Shown here one piece after another: positions 1 through 8,711 of a stretch of DNA of 64,000 nucleotides. Position 1 is the first letter of the stretch, and every line of letters starts with the position of its first letter. The stretch is from contig JAFWHB010000031.1 in NCBI GenBank assembly GCA_017512145.1, positions 1-64,000 of the forward strand, given 5' to 3'. The position numbers were made by a program, and so were the translations under genes. This DNA comes from Mogibacterium sp. (GTDB lineage: Bacteria; Bacillota; Clostridia; Peptostreptococcales; Anaerovoracaceae). Under the pieces are notes generated by a model, which was not told the DNA's origin, searched no databases, and was given only the letters and a program-made list of their open reading frames with translations.

Positions 1-252
1 GCATTAGTTAGCGTTTCACACTTCTCTCGATTCCTAACTAATTTATCCGCGCATTCTCCCGCGGCATTAGTTAGCGTTTCACACTTCTCTCGATTCCTAA
101 CTAATTTATCCGCGCATTCTCCCACGGCATAAGTTAGCGTTTCACACTTCTCTCGATTCCTAACTAATGGATCTGTTGATTCTCCTGCGATATTAGTTAG
201 CGTTTCGCGCTTTCCCCAATTCCTAACTATTTCTCTGCGCGCCCGCGCGCCA
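1..252. repeat. 63-bp tandem hairpin repeat, four units
   Basis: Four head-to-tail units begin at about 1, 64, 127 and 190, each 63 bp apart. The first two are nearly identical, the third has a few changes and the fourth is degenerate. Each unit carries a perfect or near-perfect 9-bp inverted repeat, ATTAGTTAG and CTAACTAAT, about 20 bases apart, so each could fold into its own hairpin. The array is cut by the left window edge. Because the period is a multiple of three, one minus-strand frame stays open, but it has no start codon or ribosome-binding site, so I read the array as non-coding. Confidence 0.9.
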
Positions 253-312
253 ACGATTCACGTATCCTCGAATTTCATCATTTTGTTCTATGCTTTTCCC
301 AGCTTATATACA

Positions 313-352
313 AAAGAAATAGCAGCTCTCTTACAAGGGCTGCCATTTCTTT
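313..352 (-). terminator. Terminator of the hom-lysC-asd unit
   Basis: A stem built on GCAGC and GCTGC, flanked by AAAT/ATTT pairs, lies just beyond the asd stop. On the minus strand it is followed by ATTTCTTTTG, a modest U-tract. Confidence 0.65.
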
Positions 353-380
353 AGATATTCAATATGTTGTCAATTACTGT

Positions 381-1418
381 TTATTTCTCGATCAGGAGCT
401 CTGCGATCTGGACGGCGTTGGTTGCTGCGCCTTTTCTTACCTGATCTCCGCAGCACCAGAGGTTGATGCCGTTCTCATTGACGAGGTCTCTTCTGATTCT
501 GCCGACGTATACGATGTCCTGATTGGATGTTACGAGTGGCATTGGGTAAACGTGATTGTCTCCATCGTCATAGAGCTTTGCGCCTGGAGCCTCGGCGATT
601 GCCTTGCGGACTTCATCGAGGTCGAGGTGGTCTTCTGTGATTACGCATGCTGAGATTGCGTGGGATCTTTCGACTGGTACTCTTACGCAGGTGCAGGAAA
701 CGTTGAGTTCTGGAAGGTGCATGATCTTGCGGCCTTCATTCTGAAGCTTCATTTCTTCTGATGAATAGAGGTTGTCACCAAAGCCGCCGATCTGTGGGAT
801 CACGTTGTATGCGATCTGGTGCTGGAATACCTTAGGCTGGATGTCTGCGCCGTAGGAATTTCCCTTGCCGCCTGCTGCTCTTGCCTTGAGTATAGCTTCG
901 GACTGCTCGTACATTTCTATAGGGCCGGCTGCGCCTGCACCGCTGGTTGCCTGATAAGTTGAAGCATACATTCCTGTGATCTTGGACAGCTTATTGATAG
1001 CTGCGATCGCAACCAGAGTAATAATAGTTGAGCAGTTCGGGTTGCTGATGATTCCGTTGTTCTTAAGAGCATCGTCCGGATTGATTTCAGGAACTACCAA
1101 TGGAACATCCGGATCAAGTCTGAATGCTGAGGAGTTATCTACAAATACAGCGCCTGCAGCCTTGATGTGTGGAGCCATTGCCTCAGCAATGTCATTCTCC
1201 GATGCTCCGAGAACGATATCAAGTCCATCAAATGCAGTCTCGCATGTCTTCTGAACTGTTACATCACCAAATGGAGTGCTCAGCACTTTGCCTTCTGATC
1301 TTGCACTTGCAAGACATCTGAGTTCTCCTACAGGGAAATTTCTCTCGCCGAGAACCTTGATCATTTCCTGTCCTACCGCACCGGTTGCCCCCATTACTCC
1401 AACATTGTATTTCTTCAT
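381..1418 (-). CDS. asd: Aspartate-semialdehyde dehydrogenase
   Basis: This 345-residue protein makes L-aspartate-4-semialdehyde from aspartyl phosphate with NADPH, the second step towards lysine, threonine and methionine, in the cytoplasm. The N-terminal Rossmann motif GATGAVG (residues 10-16) binds NADP. The catalytic cysteine is C129 in SNPNCST, and a conserved ERSHA segment follows in the substrate-binding half. Length is normal for the family. It starts with ATG behind AAAGGAAACC. It lies 25 bp after lysC and is the last gene of a hom-lysC-asd unit, so all three are probably co-transcribed. No defect is visible. Confidence 0.97.
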   Translation of the reverse strand: MKKYNVGVMGATGAVGQEMIKVLGERNFPVGELRCLASARSEGKVLSTPFGDVTVQKTCETAFDGLDIVLGASENDIAEAMAPHIKAAGAVFVDNSSAFRLDPDVPLVVPEINPDDALKNNGIISNPNCSTIITLVAIAAINKLSKITGMYASTYQATSGAGAAGPIEMYEQSEAILKARAAGGKGNSYGADIQPKVFQHQIAYNVIPQIGGFGDNLYSSEEMKLQNEGRKIMHLPELNVSCTCVRVPVERSHAISACVITEDHLDLDEVRKAIAEAPGAKLYDDGDNHVYPMPLVTSNQDIVYVGRIRRDLVNENGINLWCCGDQVRKGAATNAVQIAELLIEK

Positions 1419-1443
1419 TTCTCTGGTTTCCTTTCCTTTTTTA

Positions 1444-2769
1444 TTATCTTGCGAAGCTGTCGTAGAGTACTCTTATTGCTCTCTCGAAGTCTTCATTGTA
1501 TACACCTATCATGATATTGATCTCGTCTGCGCCCTGCTCGATCGTTCTGATGTTGATCTTGTTAGCACCAAGAGCCTGGAAGATTTTGCCCGAAATACCT
1601 GTCCTGTATGCCATCTGTCTTCCGACTATTGCGATCAGGCTTATGCCCTCTGTCAGTTCGCAGTTGTCGATGCTCTCATTCTCCGAAAGCTCGTGCATCA
1701 GGTCGTACTTTCTTGTTTTGATGCTGTCGCTAGGGAATACGACTGAGAAGCTGTCGACACCGCTTGGGATCTGCTCGACAGGGATCTCATAGCGGTCAAA
1801 CACCTCGAGTACCTGTCTGAGAAGTCCGATCTTGGCTTCTCCGATACGGCTCTTGTAAATGTTGATGATCGAGAAGTTCCTCTTGCCTGCGATTCCGGTT
1901 ATGAATCTTTCGTGCTCTTCCGCAAGTTCGTCTTCGAACTTCTCTCCGATGATCGTTCCCGGGTCATCCGGAGCGTTGGTATTGCGGATGTTGACCGGAA
2001 TGTCCTTAAGTCTTACAGGGAAGACTGTATCTTCATGAAGTACCGAAGCTCCCATGTAGCTGAGCTCTCTCAGCTCATCGTAGGTGACTCTCGCTATGGT
2101 CTTAGGGTCCTTGACGATCCTAGGGTCAGTCATCAGAATTCCCGAAACATCAGTCCAGTTCTCGTAGATGTCTGCATTGAGTCCGGCTGCTACGATGGCT
2201 CCTGTTATATCCGATCCCCCTCTTGGGAAAACTCTGATCTCGCCGCTCGGATATGCTCCGTAAAAACCAGGAGTAACGATGTTCCCGTATATCTCTTTGA
2301 ATTCTCTGAGCTTAGCCTCTGACTGCTTGGTCTCGACCTTGCCATCGTAGTTGAATACGAGCCAGTCAGATGCGTCGATGAATTTATATCCGAGATATTC
2401 TGCCATCAGGATCGCACAGAAGTATTCGCCTCTTGAAACGATGTGGTCGACAGAAGTGCTTTTGCTGAAGCCGGCAAAGGTCTCATCGATTATCGTTCCG
2501 ATGTCGGTAGCAAGTCCGCACTCAGCCTTGATCCCTTCATATCTGTCCCTGATCATGCCGAGCACATTCGCATAATCGACTCCGTATTTGATATGCGCAT
2601 GTACAAGATACAGAAGATCCGTGATCTTATTGTCCCCGGAGAATCTCTTTCCAGGTGCGCTTACTACTACGACCTCTCTTGCAGGGTCTGCCTTAACAAT
2701 ATCTCTGACCTTGGCGAACTGCATGCCGTCTGCAAGGCTCGAGCCGCCAAACTTAAGTACTTTGAGCAT
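1444..2769 (-). CDS. lysC: Aspartate kinase
   Basis: This monofunctional 441-residue aspartokinase phosphorylates L-aspartate and opens the aspartate pathway. The kinase domain starts with KFGGSS at residues 5-10, a signature of the amino-acid kinase fold. The last 130 or so residues look like paired ACT regulatory domains (for example ISLIAIVGRQM and INIRTIEQGADEINIMIGV), which in the family bind lysine and/or threonine for feedback control; which effector applies cannot be told here. I chose the ATG at 2769, which has AAGG 6 bases upstream, over the TTG one codon earlier. It sits between hom and asd in one minus-strand unit. Confidence 0.95.
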   Translation of the reverse strand: MLKVLKFGGSSLADGMQFAKVRDIVKADPAREVVVVSAPGKRFSGDNKITDLLYLVHAHIKYGVDYANVLGMIRDRYEGIKAECGLATDIGTIIDETFAGFSKSTSVDHIVSRGEYFCAILMAEYLGYKFIDASDWLVFNYDGKVETKQSEAKLREFKEIYGNIVTPGFYGAYPSGEIRVFPRGGSDITGAIVAAGLNADIYENWTDVSGILMTDPRIVKDPKTIARVTYDELRELSYMGASVLHEDTVFPVRLKDIPVNIRNTNAPDDPGTIIGEKFEDELAEEHERFITGIAGKRNFSIINIYKSRIGEAKIGLLRQVLEVFDRYEIPVEQIPSGVDSFSVVFPSDSIKTRKYDLMHELSENESIDNCELTEGISLIAIVGRQMAYRTGISGKIFQALGANKINIRTIEQGADEINIMIGVYNEDFERAIRVLYDSFAR

Positions 2770-2837
2770 CAATAACCTTCTTTCTATATATATGCGAGCG
2801 TCGGCATATTCATGTGACCTCGCTTAAGATTTGCTTA

Positions 2838-4005
2838 CTATTCTGCGAGTGCTGCGAAGAACATCGGCTTGCCCTTCTCCTTGCGGTGCTGCCCCATCTT
2901 GTGCATCTCGGTAACGGATACCGGCTTGGAGATGCAGTAGAAGATGCCGTCTTTTTCCTCGTATGTATCGATTATCGGGCTGATGTGTTCACACATTCTG
3001 TTGTGCCTGATGTAATATCTGTGGACCTCGGAGTCATTGTCAACCTTGAGTTCCCCGGCGGACTCTGCAGGAATGTTCATGCTGATGCCTTCCTTGATAT
3101 CGATGATGTCCTGAACCACGGATTCACCGGTAGGAAGTTTGCCGGCACCCTGTCCGTAGAAGCTCTGAGTTCCGACGCTCTCTCCGACCAGAGTTATCAG
3201 GTTGTTGTTAGTTCTGACGTTGGCCTCAAGACTTGTGATAGGAAATGCTACCGGTTCGACATAAGCCGAAATAGTATCGCCGCATCTTCTTGCATTCATC
3301 ATGAGTCTGCAGGCAAGGCCCTTCTCCTTAAGATATGCAACATCGTCAGCGCTGATAGTATCTATTCCGTAGCACGGAACATCTTCTTCCTTAATAATCG
3401 TGCCGAATGCAAAGTTGGATGAAATGACAGTCTTGCGGAGAGTGTCGGTGCCCTCGATGTCAGCTGCAGGATTCGCCTCGGCGTAGCCAAGCTCCTGCGC
3501 GGTCTTCAGCATTTCACCAAAGTCAGCTCCGCTGTCATACATCGCATCAAGAATGAAGTTGCAGGTACCGTAAAACTATTCCTCTGACCTCTGTGATCCT
3601 GTCGCATCTTCTGGTCCTGAGAAGGTTATAGAGCCAAGGTATGCCGCCACCTGCCGATGGTGTGAATCTAAGCTCGACTCCGTTCTTAGAAGCTGTATCC
3701 ATCAGCTCCTGATAGCATGCGCTGATCAGATTCTTGTTAGGAGTGACGACATGCTTACCTGCATTCAGGCAGGCAAGAACGAACTTCTTAGGTGTATCAA
3801 CTCCTCCCATGGCCTCGACGACGAGCTCGATTTCCGGATCATTCACAATGTCATTGATGTCTGTAGTGAAAATATCAGCAAGGTGTTCATAACCCTTCCT
3901 CACTGCCAGATCGAGGATCTTTACGACCTCTATTCCCTCTGCAGCCAAAGCTACATCATAAGCACCGCTTCCGACAGTGCCGAATCCCATGATAGCGATC
4001 TTCAT
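2838..4005 (-). pseudogene. hom: Homoserine dehydrogenase, split by a one-base frameshift
   Basis: Two abutting reading frames together encode one homoserine dehydrogenase, which reduces aspartate semialdehyde to homoserine. The first (start 4005) carries the NAD(P) motif GFGTVGSG (residues 7-14) and runs to EVRGIV. The second resumes at the family's conserved GTxNFIL segment, as GTCNFILDAMYDSG. They are joined by removing one base from an A4 run at 3572-3575 (TTTT on the coding strand). The corrected product is about 388 residues, rather short for forms with a full C-terminal ACT domain, so that region looks abbreviated. RBS GGAGGAG precedes the ATG. Since the flanking pathway genes are intact, a sequencing or assembly error is as likely as a true mutation. 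Confidence 0.88.
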
Positions 4006-4098
4006 CAGCTGGTTCTCCTCCTCTAAATGTATTTATTATTAAACAATCACACCTTTATGCGATGTTTATTGTTTTTGACAACAAAAAAATCGTGAAAA

Positions 4099-4188
4099 AA
4101 TATATTATTTCCGCATGTTACGGACAATCGCGGGCTTCGTGTCCGCGAATCGAAAACACTTGTCTTCCAATTGGAAATAATGTATCAT
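4099..4188. promoter_or_regulatory. Divergent hom and thrC promoters with a shared dyad
   Basis: Minus strand: -35 TTGTCC (4122-4127) and -10 TATATT (4099-4104), 17 bp apart, aimed at hom-lysC-asd. Plus strand: -35 TTGTCT (4160-4165) and -10 TATCAT (4183-4188), 17 bp apart, aimed at thrC. Between the two -35 boxes lies an inverted repeat, TCGCGG (4128-4133) and CCGCGA (4143-4148), well placed for one regulator to act on both promoters. Confidence 0.6.
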
Positions 4189-4244
4189 AAACACGATGTT
4201 TTTTCAATAGAGACAGAATCTGTATTAAGAGAGGGACGTAGACA

Positions 4245-5711
4245 ATGATCAATTACATAAGTACTCGCAATTCCGACATCAAGGTCACTTCAAGCAGAGC
4301 AATTCTAAACGGTCAGGCTCCGGATGGCGGCCTGTACATTCCAGAGAATCTGGGCGATATACAAACTGATTATCACAGCATTATAGACAAGGACTTCAGG
4401 GGCATGGCAAGAGCGGTCTGGAACATTTTCTTCCCGGACTACGGCGATGAGCTGATCTCCCAGCTTGTTGAGAGAAGCTACAAAGATAAGTTCTCAGCAC
4501 CTGAGATCACACCTCTTGTCAAGGTTGGCAGCAGCCATGTCCTCGAGCTTTACCACGGCCCGACATCGGCATTCAAGGATGTAGCACTCTCAGCACTTCC
4601 TAACCTCCTCACTGCAGCAAGAGAAATGAATGATTTCCATGATCAGATCATGATTCTTACCGCTACATCAGGAGATACAGGCAGCGCTGCACTCTGCGGC
4701 TTCAGCGATGTTCCGGGAACAAGTATTGTTGTATTCTATCCTGACGGCGGAGTCTCAGAGACACAGAAGCTCCAGATGGTAACTGCTCCTGGCTCCAATA
4801 CGTGCGCATGCGCTATCCGAGGCAACTTTGACGATGCGCAGACAGGCGTCAAGGCTCTGTTCAGGGAGATTCCTCATCCTGTAGAGGGTGTCTCACTTTC
4901 GAGCGCGAACTCCATTAATATCGGAAGGCTTGTTCCTCAGGTAGTATATTATTTCTCAGCATACAGCCAGCTCCTTGCTTCCGGCGAGATCAAGGATGGA
5001 GACAAAGTAGATTTCATCGTTCCGACCGGCAACTTTGGCGACATCATGGCAGGATACTTTGCCCTCAAGATGGGACTTCCAGTCGGAAGACTTATCTGCG
5101 CCAGCAACAAGAACGATGTTCTGACAGAGTTCCTCGAGACCGGTCATTATGACAGGAAGAGGACCTTCTTCAAGACAACATCCCCTTCAATGGACATCCT
5201 CGTATCGAGCAACCTCGAGAGACTTCTTTACTATGTCTGCGGTGAGGAGCACACAGTCAAATACATGAAGGATCTTGCCGAAACAGGCGAATACCAGATA
5301 ACTGAAGATGAGCTTGCCGAGATCAAATCTGTATTTGTAGGAGCATGTGCCAGTGACGAAGAAGGCGCTGCAGCTATCAGGGACGTGTTCGAAGCCGAGC
5401 ACTATCTCATGGATACACATACCTCGATCGCATGGGCATGCCTTAGTAAGACTAAAGACGCTGCAAATGCACCTTCAGTCGTGCTTTCGACAGCTTCTCC
5501 ATACAAGTTCTCAAGAGCCGTTCTCACCGCACTTGGCGCAGAAATCTCAGATAGCGACGAGGCTAACATGAAGAAGTGTCACGAGATCACAGGCGCAGCT
5601 ATTCCTGAGGGCCTCGCAGGCATATTTGAGCGTACTATAAATCACAAGGATGTAATTGCTATAGATAAGATGAAGCAATATGTTATAGATAAATCATCAA
5701 AAAACTTATAA
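4245..5711 (+). CDS. thrC: Threonine synthase
   Basis: This PLP enzyme of 488 residues converts O-phosphohomoserine to threonine. The PLP-binding lysine is K111 in GPTSAFKDVALSAL, and TATSGDTGSAA supplies the phosphate-binding loop typical of the fold-type II threonine synthase family. Length fits the longer bacterial class. It starts with ATG behind a weak GAGGG and is divergent from the hom-lysC-asd unit, so the two transcripts together cover aspartate to threonine except for homoserine kinase, which is not in the window. Confidence 0.96.
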   Translation: MINYISTRNSDIKVTSSRAILNGQAPDGGLYIPENLGDIQTDYHSIIDKDFRGMARAVWNIFFPDYGDELISQLVERSYKDKFSAPEITPLVKVGSSHVLELYHGPTSAFKDVALSALPNLLTAAREMNDFHDQIMILTATSGDTGSAALCGFSDVPGTSIVVFYPDGGVSETQKLQMVTAPGSNTCACAIRGNFDDAQTGVKALFREIPHPVEGVSLSSANSINIGRLVPQVVYYFSAYSQLLASGEIKDGDKVDFIVPTGNFGDIMAGYFALKMGLPVGRLICASNKNDVLTEFLETGHYDRKRTFFKTTSPSMDILVSSNLERLLYYVCGEEHTVKYMKDLAETGEYQITEDELAEIKSVFVGACASDEEGAAAIRDVFEAEHYLMDTHTSIAWACLSKTKDAANAPSVVLSTASPYKFSRAVLTALGAEISDSDEANMKKCHEITGAAIPEGLAGIFERTINHKDVIAIDKMKQYVIDKSSKNL

Positions 5712-5770
5712 GCGATCAATAATACAATCCTACATTGTTGAAATAATTGTAAAATAAAGGTATATTTGAG

Positions 5771-6208
5771 ATGCAAGGAAAATATTTGATCGTAGATAAA
5801 TCCTTACTGCCTTCCTATTTTGAGAAGGTCGCCGAGGCGAAAGAACTGATTGACGAGGGTCAGGCCAGAGATGTCAGCGAGGCAGTAAAGATGGTTGGGA
5901 TTTCGCGCAGTACTTATTACAAGTACAAAGATATGGTCCGGGACATAAGCACAGTCTCAATGGGCCGTCATGCGATAATCTCTATGATGATGAGTCACAG
6001 AGTCGGAGTCCTGTCAACCGTTATTGGAATTATCTCACGATATGATTATAGTGTATGGACAATTACGCAGAATCCTCCCGTAGACGCTAAGGCCAATGTA
6101 GTGATAACTCTTGAACTTGGCGAGGATGCTGATGCCCTTGACGATATGCTTAAGGAAATCAGCGTTGTTCCCGGACTTTCACGGGTACAACTGCTCGGAA
6201 TGGATTAG
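5771..6208 (+). CDS. ACT domain protein (PheB / UPF0735 family)
   Basis: A 145-residue cytoplasmic protein with a small helical N-terminus that includes an HTH-like stretch (GISRSTYYKYKD, about residues 43-54) and a C-terminal ACT domain from about residue 68 (HRVGVLSTVIGIISRYDYSVWTI). ACT domains usually bind amino acids. Family members sit beside aromatic or aspartate-pathway genes but have no proven enzymatic role. It follows thrC by 59 bp. An AAAGG lies 10 bases before the ATG; a possible promoter (TTGAAA, 17 bp, TATATT) ends only 4 bases before the ATG, so the 5' end is uncertain. It is probably a regulator or allosteric partner of amino-acid synthesis. Confidence 0.85.
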   Translation: MQGKYLIVDKSLLPSYFEKVAEAKELIDEGQARDVSEAVKMVGISRSTYYKYKDMVRDISTVSMGRHAIISMMMSHRVGVLSTVIGIISRYDYSVWTITQNPPVDAKANVVITLELGEDADALDDMLKEISVVPGLSRVQLLGMD

Positions 6209-6222
6209 GAGGCAATTTTTTA

Positions 6223-7104
6223 ATGGATTTCAAACAGATCGAAGCCTTTGTCAACGTTGTTAGATACAAGAGCTTCAGCAAGGCTGCAGATGCCACATTC
6301 TTCACTCAGCCCACTATCAGCACTCACATCAGGAATCTGGAGAAGGAGCTCGGAGTGAAGTTGCTTGACCGCAAGAGCCGTACTGTTGAGATGACTCCGC
6401 AAGGCGCCAAATTCTACAAGTATGCCGTAGAGATGATCAACGCCAGATCACAGGCAATAGATGCGCTGAATGATGACAAGGATAATATCGAGGGTATTCT
6501 TGAGATCCAGACCTCGTCTATACCTGGAGTCACATTCGTACCTGAACTGCTTGCAGGTTTCCGCAGCAGGCACAAGGGCATTCAATACTATGTCTCCCTT
6601 TCCGATACTCAGACTGTCATAGACAACATCATTGACAGACGCGGGGAGATTGGATTCATTGGCGAGGAGATTCAGAACAGCAATATCGAAGTTACTAAGG
6701 TATCTTCTGACAAGGTAGTTCTGATAGCACCTGAATCCTTTGACATACCATCCAAAGTGACTATGTCACAGGTCATCAACTACCCTATCATCTGGAGAGA
6801 GACCGGTTCTGCTACGAGGAAGAGCTTTGAGGCTGCAGCATATGCACTCGGGTTTGATAAGGAAGCCTTCGATGTCGCAGCGCTCTTTGATGATATGGAT
6901 TCCATCATCCGCTCTGTTGAGGCCGGACTTGGAGTAGCTATAGTATCTGAGAAAGTCGCATCAGCACTTGTCAGCAAAGTGAAAATAATCGAGATCGAAG
7001 ATTTCAACGAGGAGCGAAGCTTCTACATGATCAACCTCAGGAGTCTTTCACTTTCACCGGCAGCCGAAGCATTCTCGGCCTATGTCAAAGAAATGATCAA
7101 ATAA
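6223..7104 (+). CDS. LysR-type regulator, selenium-metabolism-associated type
   Basis: This 293-residue LysR-family DNA-binding regulator has a winged HTH at residues 1-60 (KSFSKAADATFFTQPTISTH) and a periplasmic-binding-protein-like effector domain from about residue 90. The sequence and its position next to selD resemble the LysR subgroup named for association with selenium metabolism genes; this is recognition by family memory plus neighbourhood, not proof of selenium sensing. It starts with ATG after AGGAGG and follows the ACT gene by 14 bp, so the two are likely co-transcribed. It converges on selD across a shared terminator. Confidence 0.88.
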   Translation: MDFKQIEAFVNVVRYKSFSKAADATFFTQPTISTHIRNLEKELGVKLLDRKSRTVEMTPQGAKFYKYAVEMINARSQAIDALNDDKDNIEGILEIQTSSIPGVTFVPELLAGFRSRHKGIQYYVSLSDTQTVIDNIIDRRGEIGFIGEEIQNSNIEVTKVSSDKVVLIAPESFDIPSKVTMSQVINYPIIWRETGSATRKSFEAAAYALGFDKEAFDVAALFDDMDSIIRSVEAGLGVAIVSEKVASALVSKVKIIEIEDFNEERSFYMINLRSLSLSPAAEAFSAYVKEMIK

Positions 7105-7142
7105 CGCAAGGGACAGACCAGACAATCACAACATACGAACAA

Positions 7143-7174
7143 AACCTCATGCCGCATCAGGCATGAGGTTTTTT
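7143..7174. terminator. Bidirectional terminator between the LysR gene and selD
   Basis: A perfect 11-bp stem AACCTCATGCC/GGCATGAGGTT with a 6-base loop is followed by T6 on the plus strand, and by AAAA-complement U residues on the minus strand. It ends both convergent genes. Confidence 0.93.
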
Positions 7175-7175
7175 G

Positions 7176-8399
7176 CTAGTCCATTATTTCTATTGTGTGC
7201 TTGCCTCTTTTCTTCTTGAAGCATCCGATGACAGCTGACTGGCATCCTTGCTCTCCAAGCTGCTCCTGCAGTCTCTTAAGATACTTCTCATCTACTGCGA
7301 TCAGAAGTCCGCCCGAAGTCTGCGGGTCATACAGGCAGTCGATCCTCGCTCTAAGGTTCGCGTCTCTGTTAGGATCCTTCGACAGGAATTCCATTACCTC
7401 GTCATGTGTATAATCTCTGTTCCTGTATGCTCCTGCAGGGATGATTCCCATGGTCGCCATCTCGAGAGCCTTAGGGAAGACAGGAACCTTGCTGCTGTAC
7501 AGTTCAAGAGTGACATCCCCTGCCCTCGCCATCTCAGCTGCATGACCGATAAGGCCAAATCCTGTTATATCTGTGCAGCCGTCTGCCTTGATGCCCTTCA
7601 TGGCAAGGTAAGCGTATTTGTTAAGCATAGCCATGGTCTGCTCCATCTCCCGGTTCTCTTCATCCGTAAGAAGATCGACCTTGGCGGCTGTTGTAAGAAT
7701 ACCTGTACCGATGGTCTTGGTAATTACAAGCAGGTTGCCTTCCTTAGCACTGTTGCTGAGGATATCGTCAGGATGAGCAAAGCCTGTGACCGAAAGCCCG
7801 TACTTTGGCTCCTTGTCGTCGATACTGTGACCTCCGACGATGGTAGCACCGGCCTCGTTGACCTTGTCATTACCGCCCTCGAGGATAGCCTTGACTGCAT
7901 CGATCGGAAGACTGTTGTTAGGGAAAGTCAGCAGGTTCATTGCAAGCTTTGGCTCGCCTCCCATAGCATAGACATCACTCAGGGAATTCGCTGCAGCAAT
8001 CTGCCCGAACATATAAGGATCGTCTACGATTGGCGGGAAGAAGTCTATTGTATTGATGATAGCGATGTCATCTGTTACCTTGTAGACACATGCATCGTCG
8101 CTGCTCTCAAAGCCTATCATTATCCTAGGATCCTTGATCTTAGGAAGGCCTGAGAGGATTTCTGACAGGACACCCGGCCCTATTTTTGCGCCTCATCCGC
8201 CTGCACTTGTCATCTGTGTAAGCCTGACTAATCCGCCTGCCGGCTGTATGCTGCAGGAACTTCCGCACGAAGCATCAGAGGGCTCCTGTGGCTTGGACTG
8301 ATGTGCTCCAGGCGGCTGGATGTGGCATGCGAGCTTTTCCTTGGCAGCAGCAAGCGCCTCATCACTTATTATGTTGTCGTTCTTTATCTCTTCGCTCAT
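7176..8399 (-). CDS. selD: Selenide, water dikinase, selenocysteine-containing
   Basis: SelD makes selenophosphate from selenide and ATP, the donor for selenocysteine and selenouridine. The frame is interrupted by one TGA at 8193-8195. Reading it as selenocysteine gives GGUGAKIGPG, the family active-site motif with Sec69 and Lys72, and a continuous 407-residue protein. Downstream are the ATP-binding segments (ESSDDACVYKV, TDIIT-type motifs such as DCTDITGFGLIGHA). The N-terminus has an extra 55-residue lead with CGSSC. ATG at 8399 has AAGG 8 bases upstream. An ordinary gene caller splits this into two pieces. The gene makes its own substrate for its own synthesis, implying selA, selB and selC elsewhere in the genome. 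Confidence 0.95.
8165..8195 (-). promoter_or_regulatory. Sec UGA codon and candidate bacterial SECIS hairpin of selD
   Basis: The UGA (8193-8195) is followed after 9 bases by AUAGG (8183-8179), a 9-base loop GCCGGGUGU and CCUGU (8169-8165), a 5-bp stem with one G-U pair. Spacing and a GU-containing loop fit the mini-stem-loop that SelB recognises in bacteria. The structure is predicted by eye only. Confidence 0.6.
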
Positions 8400-8641
8400 G
8401 GAATTTACCTTGATCAAACACTGTCTGACTATTAATTATATACTTTTACAGATTAACATTTTATCTATTTTTCAGTCTTGCTCTATAGAAGATTATTATA
8501 ACGCCATTGTCAAATCCGGCTCACGATAATCTGTCAAATACACTACCCGAACTATACTTTGACCAGATAGATTTATGTTCGGATTTATGACGAAGCATTT
8601 TCAAATGATTTAATTTAGAACAATTAATTCCACCCAGATAC

Positions 8642-8670
8642 TTGTGATGGTCAGTCAGCCTCGCTATAAT
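8642..8670 (+). promoter_or_regulatory. Promoter of the uracil permease gene
   Basis: -35 TTGTGA (8642-8647) and a consensus -10 TATAAT (8665-8670) are 17 bp apart, 42 bp before the ATG. The rest of 8400-8711 holds two direct TGTCAAAT boxes (8508-8515 and 8532-8539) upstream of selD and nothing that resembles a purine or pyrimidine riboswitch. Confidence 0.75.
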
Positions 8671-8711
8671 ACTCGTGGTATTTTTTAACATATGATATAA
8701 GGAGAAGATTT

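Noticed and set aside
1..252. CRISPR array
   Set aside because: The whole 63-bp unit is repeated, with no variable spacers.
1..252. A protein-coding minus-strand frame across the repeats
   Set aside because: No ATG, GTG or TTG start and no RBS; openness follows from the period being a multiple of three.
8400..8711. Purine or pyrimidine riboswitch before uraA
   Set aside because: No conserved core and only about 35 bases lie between the promoter and the ATG.
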